Assembly (NCBI GenBank): GCA_905215345.1
Contig: CAJMPR010000007.1
Location: forward strand, 62,001-126,000
Length of the DNA stretch: 64,000 bases
Direction of reading: 5' to 3'
Origin: an uncultured bacterium
Lineage (GTDB): Bacteria; Bacteroidota; Bacteroidia; Bacteroidales; Bacteroidaceae
Both the position numbers and the translations under genes were made by a program. Shown piece by piece: positions 24,852 to 32,806 of the stretch. How positions within the stretch are numbered: the stretch's first letter is position 1; the number at the start of each line of letters is the position of its first letter. The notes under the pieces are model-generated. The model made no database searches. It saw only the letters and a list, made by a program, of their open reading frames with translations, and was not told the DNA's origin.

Positions 24852-26057
24852 ATGAAACTAAAGATTTATATCCTGATATGTATTTCTTTTCTTTTCTTGT
24901 TTGCTGCCTGTGAACAAGAGGAAGAGCCCATAATTCCTGTTGTAGGGAGCCGTACAGTATTGGTATATATTGTGGCGGATAATAATGGTTTGGAAGAAAG
25001 TTTTCCCAAAAACTTTGCGAGCCGCGATATAGATGAAATGATGGTCGGTATGAAATCCGTTGATACATCGTTATATAATCTGTTAGTTTATCTGGATGAT
25101 AAAAATACTCCTGTCTTGTTTCGAATAGGTAAGGATAGCAAAGGAAATGTAAAAAAAGAAATTGTCAAGGAGTATGCGGAGCAGGTCTCTACGGATGTTT
25201 CTGTGATGACGGAAGTCTTACATCGTACTTTCTATGAATACCCTGCAGATAGTTATGGACTTGTATACTGGTCTCACGCTGATGGTTGGATTCCATATCC
25301 ACTGTCATCTGGGGCGTCGACTCGTTGGATAGGGCAAGATGCGGGGCAGGGAGATGAACGGATGAATATTTCTGATTTTTTGACTGTGTTAGATTCTGCG
25401 CCTCATTTTGATTTTATAATGTTTGATGCTTGTTTCATGATGTCTGTTGAAGTAGCTTACGAATTGCGTAATTATACTGACTATTATATGGGATGTCCCA
25501 CGGAAAATCCGGGACCTGGTGCTCCTTATGATATGGTTGTCCCTCAAATGTTTGTTACAAATGCTGCTAAAAATATGGCTACAGAATATTTTAATTATTA
25601 TCAAGGTATATATAATGATGGTGTGGGGATCTCAAATAGTAGTTGGACTGGTGGTACTTCTATTGCTGTTCTTAAAACCGCAGAGTTGGATAATTTAGCT
25701 ACTGTTACAAAGCAAGTGCTGCCCGATATGGCTATTGATAATTCTGTACTTCGCCAAAATGTATTTAATTATGATAAGCGTACTTCCTCTTCGGTTGGTT
25801 ATTATGATATGCAACAAATGATGAAAAATATATTGGATAATAGTAGCTATTCCTATTGGAAGCAGGCTTTTGATGCTTCTGTTGTCTATTGGAATACTAC
25901 AGAAAAAAATTATTCTCAATATATTGGAGAATTTTCTATGAAAGATACTAACGGTGTTTCCCACTATATTTCCAAGTCTCTATCTTCTTCTGCCGCTGCA
26001 GCCTATCGTTCTACTGCTTGGTATACTGCTGCCGGACTTGACCAAATAGGTTGGTAG
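24852..26057 (+). CDS. Clostripain-type (C11) cysteine protease lipoprotein
   Basis: The 401-residue protein is a lipoprotein (lipobox FAAC, Cys20) with the C11 fold. The catalytic histidine is His142 in YWSHADGW and the nucleophile is Cys194 in FDACFMMSVEVAYEL. C11 proteases of gut Bacteroides (such as fragipain and PmC11) cut after arginine or lysine and self-activate; the specificity here is not certain. Acidic and neutral residues follow the lipidated cysteine, consistent with surface exposure. A strong hairpin follows at 26109-26155. Confidence 0.93.
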   Translation: MKLKIYILICISFLFLFAACEQEEEPIIPVVGSRTVLVYIVADNNGLEESFPKNFASRDIDEMMVGMKSVDTSLYNLLVYLDDKNTPVLFRIGKDSKGNVKKEIVKEYAEQVSTDVSVMTEVLHRTFYEYPADSYGLVYWSHADGWIPYPLSSGASTRWIGQDAGQGDERMNISDFLTVLDSAPHFDFIMFDACFMMSVEVAYELRNYTDYYMGCPTENPGPGAPYDMVVPQMFVTNAAKNMATEYFNYYQGIYNDGVGISNSSWTGGTSIAVLKTAELDNLATVTKQVLPDMAIDNSVLRQNVFNYDKRTSSSVGYYDMQQMMKNILDNSSYSYWKQAFDASVVYWNTTEKNYSQYIGEFSMKDTNGVSHYISKSLSSSAAAAYRSTAWYTAAGLDQIGW

Positions 26058-26108
26058 TATTTCCTCTTTAAAAAATAAATCTCTCATGCCAGTATAGTTG
26101 TAGTATGA

Positions 26109-26155
26109 CATAATAATATAGGTGTAGATGTAATATCTACACCTATATTATTATG
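26109..26155 (+). terminator. Perfect 21-bp hairpin after the C11 protease gene
   Basis: Arms 26109-26129 and 26135-26155 are exact reverse complements with a 5-nt loop. It has no long T-run but contains ATATTATTATG at the right arm end. Position after the stop and strength of the stem make it the likely operon end. Confidence 0.75.
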
Positions 26156-26249
26156 TATATTAGTTGATTAACATTATTTTCCTATGGAAATTATTTTATT
26201 TGAGAAAATATTATTTTCTTTGCATCGTTAACATAAAAAATGAAGTTAT

Positions 26250-28700
26250 ATGAAATATGTAATTATTGGCGGAGTAGCAGGTGGAGCTACGGCTGCAGCC
26301 AGAATGAGAAGAGTGGACGAACAAGCTGAAATCCTTTTGCTGGAAAAGGGTAAGTATATATCTTATGCAAACTGTGGTTTGCCTTATTATATAGGAGGAG
26401 TCATACCAGAGCGTGAAAAATTATTGGTACAGACTCCCGAATCTTTCGGCAAACGTTTTCGCATTGATGTGCGGGTACAGAATGAAGTGCTTGCCATTCA
26501 TCCGGAAACTAAAACTTTGACTATTCGCAAAGCAGACGGAGAAAAATATGAAGAAACCTATGACAAACTTCTGCTTTCTCCGGGAGCTAACCCTGTTAAA
26601 CCACCGTTAGAAGGGATTAATTCAGAAGGGATTTTTACTTTGCGCAATGTGGAAGATACCGATCATATTAAAGCCTATATAGCTGATAAACCGGTTAGAC
26701 GTGCTGTCGTGGTGGGTGCTGGTTTCATCGGGTTAGAGATGGCTGAGAACCTGCATCACGCAGGAATATCTGTTTCCGTGGTGGAAATGGGAAATCAGGT
26801 AATGGCACCCATCGACTTCTCAATGGCTGCCTATATCCATCAGCACTTAACGCAGAAAGGTGTTTCCCTTTACTTGGAAGAAGGTGTAACTCACTTCCAA
26901 CGTACAGAGCAGGGAATCACGGTGTTTTTGAAAAGCGGGAAAACAATTCCTGCCGATATGGTGCTATTGTCTATCGGTGTGCGTCCTGCAACGACCTTAG
27001 CGCAGAAAGCCGGTTTGAAATTGGGTGAAACAGGCGGCATCTGGGTGAATGAATATTTAGAGACATCCGTCAAGGATATTTATGCTGTGGGTGATGCTAT
27101 TGAATATCCTCATCCGTTGACGGGTAAACCCTGGCTTAACTATCTGGCTAATCCGGCGAACAGACAGGGACGTATTGTTGCTGACAACATCGTCTTTGGC
27201 AATACAGTCTCTTATGAAGGAGCTATCGGCACATCTATTGCTAAAGTGTTTGATATGACAGTAGCTTCTACCGGTCTTGCTGCCAAACGTTTGAAACAAT
27301 GGGGAATGGAGTATCAGAGTTCGGTCACTCATTCGGCTTCCCATGCCGGTTATTATCCAGATGCATTGCCGTTGACGTTGAAACTTACGTATCATCCCCA
27401 GACGGGAAAGCTTTACGGGGCACAATGTATTGGTTATGATGGGGTGGATAAACGCATTGACGAAATAGCCGGACTCATTAAGCATGGTGGAACAGTTTAT
27501 GACCTTATGGAAACAGAACACGCTTATGCGCCGCCATTCTCTTCTGCCAAAGATCCCATTGCTATTGCCGGATATGTGGCTTCCAATATTATCAGTGGCG
27601 CTATGCCGGCTATCTCTTGGCGTGAATTGGCTGAAAAGAAAGAGCAAGTGATGTTGGTAGATACCCGTACTCCCGAAGAGTTTTCATTTGGTACAATTCA
27701 GGGAGCAGTAAACATTCCTTTGGATGAACTCAGGGGACGTTTGTCTGAAGTTCCGACGGATAAACCTGTTGTACTTTTCTGTGCCGTAGGATTACGTGGT
27801 TATTTGGCACAACGTATCTTGATAGGACATGGCTATCGTAATACTGTAAATTTGATAGGAGGGTACAAAACTTATTCAACGGCAATAGCTCCTGTACCTG
27901 CGCCCGTATCGGAAGTACCACCCGTTGCTTTTTCGCCTGTACCGATGCAGAACAAGAATTCTGCCCAAGAACCTTTAAAGATAAATGCTTGCGGATTACA
28001 ATGTCCCGGACCAATCATGCAGGTAAAGAAAGCGATGGATAGCATCGCTTCAGGCGAGCGCGTCGAAATTGTGGCAACTGATGCCGGCTTTGCACGCGAT
28101 GCTTCTGCTTGGTGTGCAACTACGGGCAATAAACTGATTGATAAAAAAGAAGAGAAAGGACGCTATACGGTGTTGCTTGAAAAAGGAGAGGAATCTTGTG
28201 TCTGTCCGTCATCCGCTCCCGTTAACGGAGGCAGAGGGAAAACATTCATTCTTTTCAGTGATGATTTAGATAAAGCTTTAGCTACCTTTGTCCTCGCAAA
28301 CGGTGCGGCAGCTACCGGACAAAAGGTAACGATATTCTTTACCTTCTGGGGGTTGAATGTATTGAAGAAAATACAGAAACCCAAAGTACGGAAAGATATA
28401 TTCGGAAAGATGTTCGGAATGATGCTTCCGTCCAATTCTTTGAAATTGAAACTTTCACAGATGAATATGATGGGAATAGGCAGCCGGATGATGCGCTTTC
28501 TGATGAAACGAAAAGGAGTGGATTCTCTGGAATCACTACGTTCACAAGCATTGGCGCAAGGAGTGGAGTTTATAGCTTGTCAGATGTCGATGGATATGAT
28601 GGGTATTCAGCAGGAAGAATTATTGGATGAAGTTACCATCGGCGGTGTGGCTACCTATATGGAGCGTGCGGACAAAGCAAATGTGAATTTATTTATTTAA
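26250..28700 (+). CDS. Multidomain sulfur-transfer oxidoreductase: CoA-disulfide reductase, rhodanese, TusA and DsrE-like domains
   Basis: The 816-residue protein joins a FAD/NAD(P)H disulfide reductase (GGVAGGATAA at 7-16, redox Cys42 in SYANCGLPYYIGG, second dinucleotide fold VVGAGFIGLEMAE), its dimerisation domain (about 330-445), a rhodanese domain (about 460-550, Cys511 in FCAVGLRG), a TusA-like domain (about 577-645, Cys585 in CPGP) and a DsrE/DsrF-like domain (about 665-816, Cys777 in IACQMSM). NADH-dependent persulfide reductases with reductase plus rhodanese are known; the added TusA and DsrE modules put a whole sulfane-sulfur relay on one chain. Cytoplasmic. It is followed by a MarR regulator after 6 nt. 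The physiological substrate (CoA persulfide, glutathione-like persulfide or polysulfide) is not clear. Confidence 0.93.
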   Translation: MKYVIIGGVAGGATAAARMRRVDEQAEILLLEKGKYISYANCGLPYYIGGVIPEREKLLVQTPESFGKRFRIDVRVQNEVLAIHPETKTLTIRKADGEKYEETYDKLLLSPGANPVKPPLEGINSEGIFTLRNVEDTDHIKAYIADKPVRRAVVVGAGFIGLEMAENLHHAGISVSVVEMGNQVMAPIDFSMAAYIHQHLTQKGVSLYLEEGVTHFQRTEQGITVFLKSGKTIPADMVLLSIGVRPATTLAQKAGLKLGETGGIWVNEYLETSVKDIYAVGDAIEYPHPLTGKPWLNYLANPANRQGRIVADNIVFGNTVSYEGAIGTSIAKVFDMTVASTGLAAKRLKQWGMEYQSSVTHSASHAGYYPDALPLTLKLTYHPQTGKLYGAQCIGYDGVDKRIDEIAGLIKHGGTVYDLMETEHAYAPPFSSAKDPIAIAGYVASNIISGAMPAISWRELAEKKEQVMLVDTRTPEEFSFGTIQGAVNIPLDELRGRLSEVPTDKPVVLFCAVGLRGYLAQRILIGHGYRNTVNLIGGYKTYSTAIAPVPAPVSEVPPVAFSPVPMQNKNSAQEPLKINACGLQCPGPIMQVKKAMDSIASGERVEIVATDAGFARDASAWCATTGNKLIDKKEEKGRYTVLLEKGEESCVCPSSAPVNGGRGKTFILFSDDLDKALATFVLANGAAATGQKVTIFFTFWGLNVLKKIQKPKVRKDIFGKMFGMMLPSNSLKLKLSQMNMMGIGSRMMRFLMKRKGVDSLESLRSQALAQGVEFIACQMSMDMMGIQQEELLDEVTIGGVATYMERADKANVNLFI

Positions 28701-28706
28701 TAGATT

Positions 28707-29066
28707 ATGGAAACCTTATGTAGGATTCGTGATGTCTATCGGGCGATAGCGGAGTTTGAAACAAGATTTATTCAACAATACGACCTTTCATTGAACGAAG
28801 GTATGTTATTGTGTACTTTATGTAATACTCCTAAAATGACTTCCGGTGAAATAGCTGAAGCATTAGGTCTGTCGGCTTCCAATACGTCTAAAGTTATTCG
28901 TTCGGTAGAGGACAAGAAATTGATAACCCGCTTGATAGGTAAAGAAGACAAACGCCAGATGTATTTTGTATTGACGTCCGCAGGCAAACTCCGTATCACC
29001 GCTATAAAAGACAGTACTCCTGAAATGCCTGCTTTATTGCAGCAAGTGGTGCAAGATATAGAGTGA
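28707..29066 (+). CDS. MarR family transcriptional regulator
   Basis: The 119-residue protein has a winged helix with MTSGEIAEALGLSASNTSKVIRSVEDKKLI as the recognition helix region and GKEDKRQMYFVLTSAG as the wing, the MarR pattern. It starts 6 nt after the sulfur-transfer oxidoreductase and is almost surely in the same operon, so it may repress that gene. It has cysteines at 5, 36 and 39 (CNTP); a persulfide- or oxidant-sensing role like that of other sulfur-responsive MarR proteins is possible but only inferred. Confidence 0.88.
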   Translation: METLCRIRDVYRAIAEFETRFIQQYDLSLNEGMLLCTLCNTPKMTSGEIAEALGLSASNTSKVIRSVEDKKLITRLIGKEDKRQMYFVLTSAGKLRITAIKDSTPEMPALLQQVVQDIE

Positions 29067-29090
29067 AAAGGAAGTTAATATATTACCTTG

Positions 29091-29175
29091 CATAAAGTTA
29101 ACTTTCTGTTGGCAAGAAGTTAACTTTATGCAAGGTATTTAGTTAACTTCTTATGAAGTATAAAGTTAACTTTTA
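29091..29175. repeat. Array of 22-23-bp degenerate repeats between convergent marR-like gene and rlmH
   Basis: The palindrome core GTTAAC occurs at 29097, 29119, 29142 and 29165, steps of 22, 23 and 23 bp, in the context AAAGTTAACTTT or AGTTAACTTC. Spacers between cores differ. It fills nearly the whole gap between two gene ends that face each other, so it is not a promoter region for either. Confidence 0.75.
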
Positions 29176-29191
29176 ACAGGATACTTGTTTT

Positions 29192-29665
29192 TTATTCATG
29201 GTGATAAGGCCCTCCGTTCAATATCGTCATGGCACGGTACAACTGTTCTACGAAGATAAGTCGTATCATTTGGTGAGAAAAGGTCATTCGTGATAGAGAC
29301 ATTTTCTCGTGGGCGGCTTCATAAACTTTGGGAGAAAATCCATAAGGGCCGCCAATGATGAAAACCAGCCGTTTATTTACCGTATTCATTTTGCGCTTCA
29401 TATAGTCTGCGAACTCTATGGAGCGCATTTCTTTTCCACCTTCATCCAATAGTACCACTACATCCCCCGGTTGAAGCGCTTTCAGTATCAATTCACCCTC
29501 TTTTTCTTTTTGTACTTCTGCGGAAAGGCTCTTAGTATTCTTCAATTCCGGAATTACTTCCATATCGAAAGAGAAGTATCGCCGTGTACGCTGTACATAG
29601 TCATTGATAGCTGTAATAAAGTGTTGTTCTACGGTTCGTCCTACGACGAGTAAAGTCGTTTTCAT
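29192..29665 (-). CDS. rlmH: 23S rRNA pseudouridine-1915 N3-methyltransferase RlmH
   Basis: With the start MKTTLLVVGRT the protein has 157 residues, the usual size of RlmH, a SPOUT-fold methyltransferase that acts on assembled ribosomes. Conserved features are LLDEGGKEMRSIEFA and the knot region FIIGGPYGFSPKVYE...LSRMTFSHQMIRLIFVEQLYRA, with the C-terminal GGPYHHE. An upstream in-frame ATG would add nine residues and is less likely. It is divergent from the DUF4783 gene, an arrangement I associate with Bacteroides. Confidence 0.95.
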   Translation of the reverse strand: MKTTLLVVGRTVEQHFITAINDYVQRTRRYFSFDMEVIPELKNTKSLSAEVQKEKEGELILKALQPGDVVVLLDEGGKEMRSIEFADYMKRKMNTVNKRLVFIIGGPYGFSPKVYEAAHEKMSLSRMTFSHQMIRLIFVEQLYRAMTILNGGPYHHE

Positions 29666-29718
29666 GTGATTTATTAGCTGATTTCGCTGCAAAAATAGTT
29701 CTTTCCCGTGAGTTTTTC

Positions 29719-29747
29719 TTGTTATTTATAAGATTTGCTTACCTTTG
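29719..29747 (+). promoter_or_regulatory. Promoter of the DUF4783-nadC operon
   Basis: TTG at 29719-29721 and TACCTTTG at 29740-29747 are spaced 18 nt apart. Transcription would start about 15 nt before the ATG at 29770, so an in-frame ATG at 29719 cannot be the start. Confidence 0.65.
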
Positions 29748-29769
29748 CCTATCATTAATACTTGTGAAA

Positions 29770-30162
29770 ATGAATAAACGAGTACTTCTAATGTGGGCAT
29801 GTCTCTTTGTTTGGACGGTTGCGATTATGGCGCAAGATGTTCCTGCGGGGGTGATAACAGCCTTCAAAAAGGGAAACTCTCAGGAACTGAACGGGTATCT
29901 GGGTGATAAGGTGGAGTTGATTCTTGAGAATCGTTCTGTCAATGTAGACCGCCAGACGGCAGAAAGCAAAATGACTGCTTTCTTTTCCGGTAACAAGGTG
30001 GGTAGTTTTACGGTAAATCACCAGGGAAATCGGGATGAATCAGGTTTCATTATCGGTACCTTGACGACTGCAAACGGAAACTTTCGGGTGAATTGTTTCT
30101 TCAGAAAAGTAGCGAATAAATATGTTATACACCAAATAAGAATAGATAAGACAAATGAATAA
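29770..30162 (+). CDS. DUF4783 exported protein
   Basis: The 130-residue protein has a signal peptide (about 1-20, ending IMAQ) and a small NTF2-like alpha/beta mature domain (FKKGNSQELNGYLGDKVELIL...). The family is described only as DUF4783 and is commonly encoded just upstream of nadC in Bacteroidales. The gene overlaps the nadC start by 8 nt, so translation is probably coupled. The function is unknown; a periplasmic ligand-binding role is only a guess from the fold. Confidence 0.85.
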   Translation: MNKRVLLMWACLFVWTVAIMAQDVPAGVITAFKKGNSQELNGYLGDKVELILENRSVNVDRQTAESKMTAFFSGNKVGSFTVNHQGNRDESGFIIGTLTTANGNFRVNCFFRKVANKYVIHQIRIDKTNE

Positions 30163-31003
30163 GGAAGAAGAATTGATTGACAGGCTGATTGACTTGGCTT
30201 TTGCCGAAGACATAGGTGATGGTGACCATACCACGCTTTCGTGTATTCCCGCTACGGCAATGGGTAAATCCAAACTTTTGATTAAAGAAGCTGGTATTCT
30301 TGCCGGTATCGAAGTGGCTAAAGAAGTATTCCGTCGTTTCGACCCTACTATGAAAGTGGAAGTATTCATTAACGATGGCGCTGAGGTAAAGCCGGGTGAT
30401 GTAGCCATGATTGTAGAGGGTAAGGTACAATCTCTATTGCAGACAGAACGCTTGATGCTGAACATTATGCAACGCATGAGTGGCATCGCTACCATGACAC
30501 ATAAATATGCCGATAAGTTGAAAGGCACGAATACCCGTGTACTCGATACACGTAAGACTACTCCGGGTATGCGTATTCTGGAAAAGATGGCAGTAAAGAT
30601 TGGTGGGGGTGTAAACCATCGTATCGGCTTGTTCGATATGATTTTGTTGAAAGACAATCATGTGGACTTTGCCGGAGGTATTGATAAAGCAATCAATCGT
30701 GCCAAGGAATATTGCAAAGAGAAAGGTAAAGACCTTAAAATAGAAATTGAAGTACGTAACTTCGACGAGTTGCAGCAAGTACTCGACCTCGGTGGTGTAG
30801 ACCGTATCATGTTCGATAACTTCACGCCCGAAATGACGAAGAAGGCTGTAGACATGGTTGCAGGCCATTATGAAACAGAGTCTTCCGGTGGTATCACATT
30901 CGATACCTTGCGCGACTATGCCGAATGTGGCGTAGATTTTATTTCGGTTGGTGCTCTTACCCATTCCGTGAAAGGATTGGACATGAGTTTTAAAGCATGT
31001 TGA
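30155..31003 (+). CDS. nadC: Quinolinate phosphoribosyltransferase (NadC)
   Basis: The 282-residue enzyme makes nicotinic acid mononucleotide from quinolinate and PRPP in de novo NAD synthesis. Typical motifs are EDIGDGDHTT at the N-terminus, LLQTERLMLNIMQRMSGIAT, VLDTRKTTPGMR and KIEIEVRNFDELQQVL, ending with GVDFISVGALTHSVKGLDMS. Length and order of motifs are normal. Cytoplasmic. It overlaps the DUF4783 gene and is ended by a 21-bp perfect hairpin. Confidence 0.97.
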   Translation: MNKEEELIDRLIDLAFAEDIGDGDHTTLSCIPATAMGKSKLLIKEAGILAGIEVAKEVFRRFDPTMKVEVFINDGAEVKPGDVAMIVEGKVQSLLQTERLMLNIMQRMSGIATMTHKYADKLKGTNTRVLDTRKTTPGMRILEKMAVKIGGGVNHRIGLFDMILLKDNHVDFAGGIDKAINRAKEYCKEKGKDLKIEIEVRNFDELQQVLDLGGVDRIMFDNFTPEMTKKAVDMVAGHYETESSGGITFDTLRDYAECGVDFISVGALTHSVKGLDMSFKAC

Positions 31004-31030
31004 TAAAGGTAGGAACTGTATTACTGAATA

Positions 31031-31092
31031 AATAGAAAAGCCTTTCATAAGTTTGTCTTCATGAAGCAATTCTTATGAAAGGCTTTTCTATT
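31031..31092 (+). terminator. Perfect 21-bp hairpin terminator after nadC
   Basis: Arms 31031-31051 and 31072-31092 are exact reverse complements around a 20-nt loop; the stem includes AAAAGCC/GGCTTTT. It starts 27 nt after the nadC stop. Confidence 0.85.
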
Positions 31093-31103
31093 AATAATCA
31101 ATA

Positions 31104-31202
31104 GATTATCGACAATGGAAAACTGATGATGTGTTTTGGGGAAACGGATGATCTGTTTAGGGTAAATAGATAATGTGTTTCGGAGTGATAGATGATATAA
31201 TG
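31104..31202. repeat. Array of 22-bp degenerate repeats between nadC terminator and the next gene
   Basis: GATGAT, GATTAT or GATAAT begins units at 31104, 31125, 31147, 31169 and 31191, steps of 21, 22, 22 and 22 bp. Units 2-4 also share a TGTTT.GGG block. The array starts just after the nadC hairpin and ends about 8 nt before the next ATG, so it occupies the promoter and leader region of that gene. Confidence 0.8.
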
Positions 31203-31209
31203 GAAATAT

Positions 31210-31920
31210 ATGAAAAACATAATTTGGAATAAAGTAAAGACAACTGTCAAAGGTTGGCAAGTGAGGGACTACATCCGACAGACTTCCATTGTGGTGATTG
31301 GTGTACTGATTACTTTTGTCGGTAGTGAGTTGGTTACTCAAAACTCCGAGAAGAAAGATATTCGATCCACCATGTCACTGATTAGGGATGAACTGAAAAG
31401 CAACCGGGAGAATTATGAGAGTATCGTTTCAGAGTTTAGAGAGGATGAGCACCTTTCCAGCTTGTTGGTGGAGCATGACTTGAAGCATCGGACGATGCCG
31501 GAAGATTCATTGATACAGTTCCGCTTTCTTTTGGGGCATATCCGTAGCTTTTATTATAGTCAGAATGCATTGGATATACTTAAAAGCTCCATGTTGATGC
31601 AGAAGATTTCAGATAAAGAATTACTGTTGCAGTTGACCGGAATCTATGAAGTATTGGGTGGATTCAAGGCGACTATGAATGGCTATTACGATATGAAGGA
31701 CGAAATTATGGTTCCTTTCCATTTGGCATTGACTGACGAACAGACGGACCAGATAAATAATGGAGGATATGGGGCGTGGGATATCTACTTGTCAGATAGG
31801 TCGGTACGGAACTTTGTCAGGGTAGCGAAGAACTATTTTACACCAAACTATATAGAACGTGTGGGAAAACGTATAGACGAGGTAATACAAACGCTTGAAG
31901 AAAGATATGATTTAAAATAA
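31210..31920 (+). CDS. Single-span membrane protein, function unknown
   Basis: The 236-residue protein has one predicted membrane helix (about 25-43, TSIVVIGVLITFVGSELV) near the N-terminus and an alpha-helical rest with coiled-coil tendency. It resembles DUF6090-like proteins of Bacteroidetes in layout, but I am not certain. No catalytic motif is seen. A decayed partial copy of the gene lies directly downstream (31923-32144), so the locus once held a tandem pair. A 22-bp repeat array stands immediately upstream in place of a recognisable promoter. Confidence 0.78.
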   Translation: MKNIIWNKVKTTVKGWQVRDYIRQTSIVVIGVLITFVGSELVTQNSEKKDIRSTMSLIRDELKSNRENYESIVSEFREDEHLSSLLVEHDLKHRTMPEDSLIQFRFLLGHIRSFYYSQNALDILKSSMLMQKISDKELLLQLTGIYEVLGGFKATMNGYYDMKDEIMVPFHLALTDEQTDQINNGGYGAWDIYLSDRSVRNFVRVAKNYFTPNYIERVGKRIDEVIQTLEERYDLK

Positions 31921-31922
31921 AA

Positions 31923-32144
31923 TGGTTATGGCAACAAATCTCTTATAGAACAGATGCACTGGATATACTGAAAGGTTCTTCATTGATGCAGTATATTTCC
32001 GACAAACGTATGTTGCAAGATGTATTGCAAACTTATTTTGAGTTAGGTAGGAAGCAGAACGGTTTCTTGAATTGGGATGAGTTTGATGAACTATATGAAA
32101 TGCTGGATAAGCAAATTCAGGTTTTGGAAGCTAAATATAAATAA
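31923..32144 (+). pseudogene. Truncated tandem copy of the upstream membrane protein gene
   Basis: The frame 31923-32144 encodes about 73 residues ending in a stop but has no start codon. TDALDILKGSSLMQYISDK matches residues ~117-135 of the upstream protein (QNALDILKSSMLMQKISDK), and the DNA is similar too. The N-terminal half and the central part are missing; the C-terminal tail VLEAKYK parallels LEERYDLK of the intact gene. It is a gene relic from tandem duplication followed by deletion. Confidence 0.75.
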
Positions 32145-32194
32145 CCTCCATTCTTTAACTTCTTTTTGGAATTAATTCAGCAGCATTTTCAAAG

Positions 32195-32806
32195 GTGCTG
32201 CGTCTAACTAACAAACGACGCAAAGAGGCGTCCGTAAAACGAGCACTGACATTGGAAAATGAGATAGAACTAATAGAGGGCTGTCGGGTAGGAAAAGATT
32301 CCGCTCGAAAGGAACTGTACACTCTCTATTCCAAGCAGATGTTGGCGGTATGTTACCGCTATACGGGCGATGTAGATGCGGCGCACGATGTTTTACACGA
32401 TGGCTTTATCAAAATCTTCACTCACTTCACGTTTCGTGGAGAATGTGCGTTAAGCACTTGGGTGACGAGGGTAATGGTGACACAGGCCATTGATTACCTA
32501 CGGAAGCAGCAACGTTTCAGCCAACTGGTGATAAACGAAGAACAACTTCCCGATGTATTGGATGAAGCGAGTGTTGTCGAAACAGGTAGCCGTCTTTCCG
32601 AGGAAGTGTTGATGGCGTTTGTTGCAGAACTTCCCGATGGGTGTCGCACCGTGTTCAACTTATATGTGTTTGAGGAGAAGTCGCACAAGGAAATTGCCGA
32701 ACTGCTCCATATCAAGGAACACTCATCCACCTCACAGTTGCATCGTGCCAAAAGTATGTTAGCGAAAAGAATTAAAGAATATACAGAACATGAGAGAAAA
32801 AGATGA
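32195..32806 (+). CDS. ECF-type RNA polymerase sigma factor (start uncertain)
   Basis: This extracytoplasmic-function sigma factor has region 2 (ELYTLYSKQMLAVCYRYTGDVDAAHDVLHDGFIKIF) and region 4 (VAELPDGCRTVFNLYVFEEKSHKEIAELLHI). It directs RNA polymerase to a small set of genes. No ATG fits: the longest frame starts with GTG at 32195, and a TTG at 32252 (followed by ENEIELIEGC) is closer to the usual start of such proteins and equally likely. The next gene overlaps its end by 17 nt and encodes a protein with a single inner-membrane helix, suggesting a sigma/anti-sigma pair. Confidence 0.88.
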   Translation: MLRLTNKRRKEASVKRALTLENEIELIEGCRVGKDSARKELYTLYSKQMLAVCYRYTGDVDAAHDVLHDGFIKIFTHFTFRGECALSTWVTRVMVTQAIDYLRKQQRFSQLVINEEQLPDVLDEASVVETGSRLSEEVLMAFVAELPDGCRTVFNLYVFEEKSHKEIAELLHIKEHSSTSQLHRAKSMLAKRIKEYTEHERKR

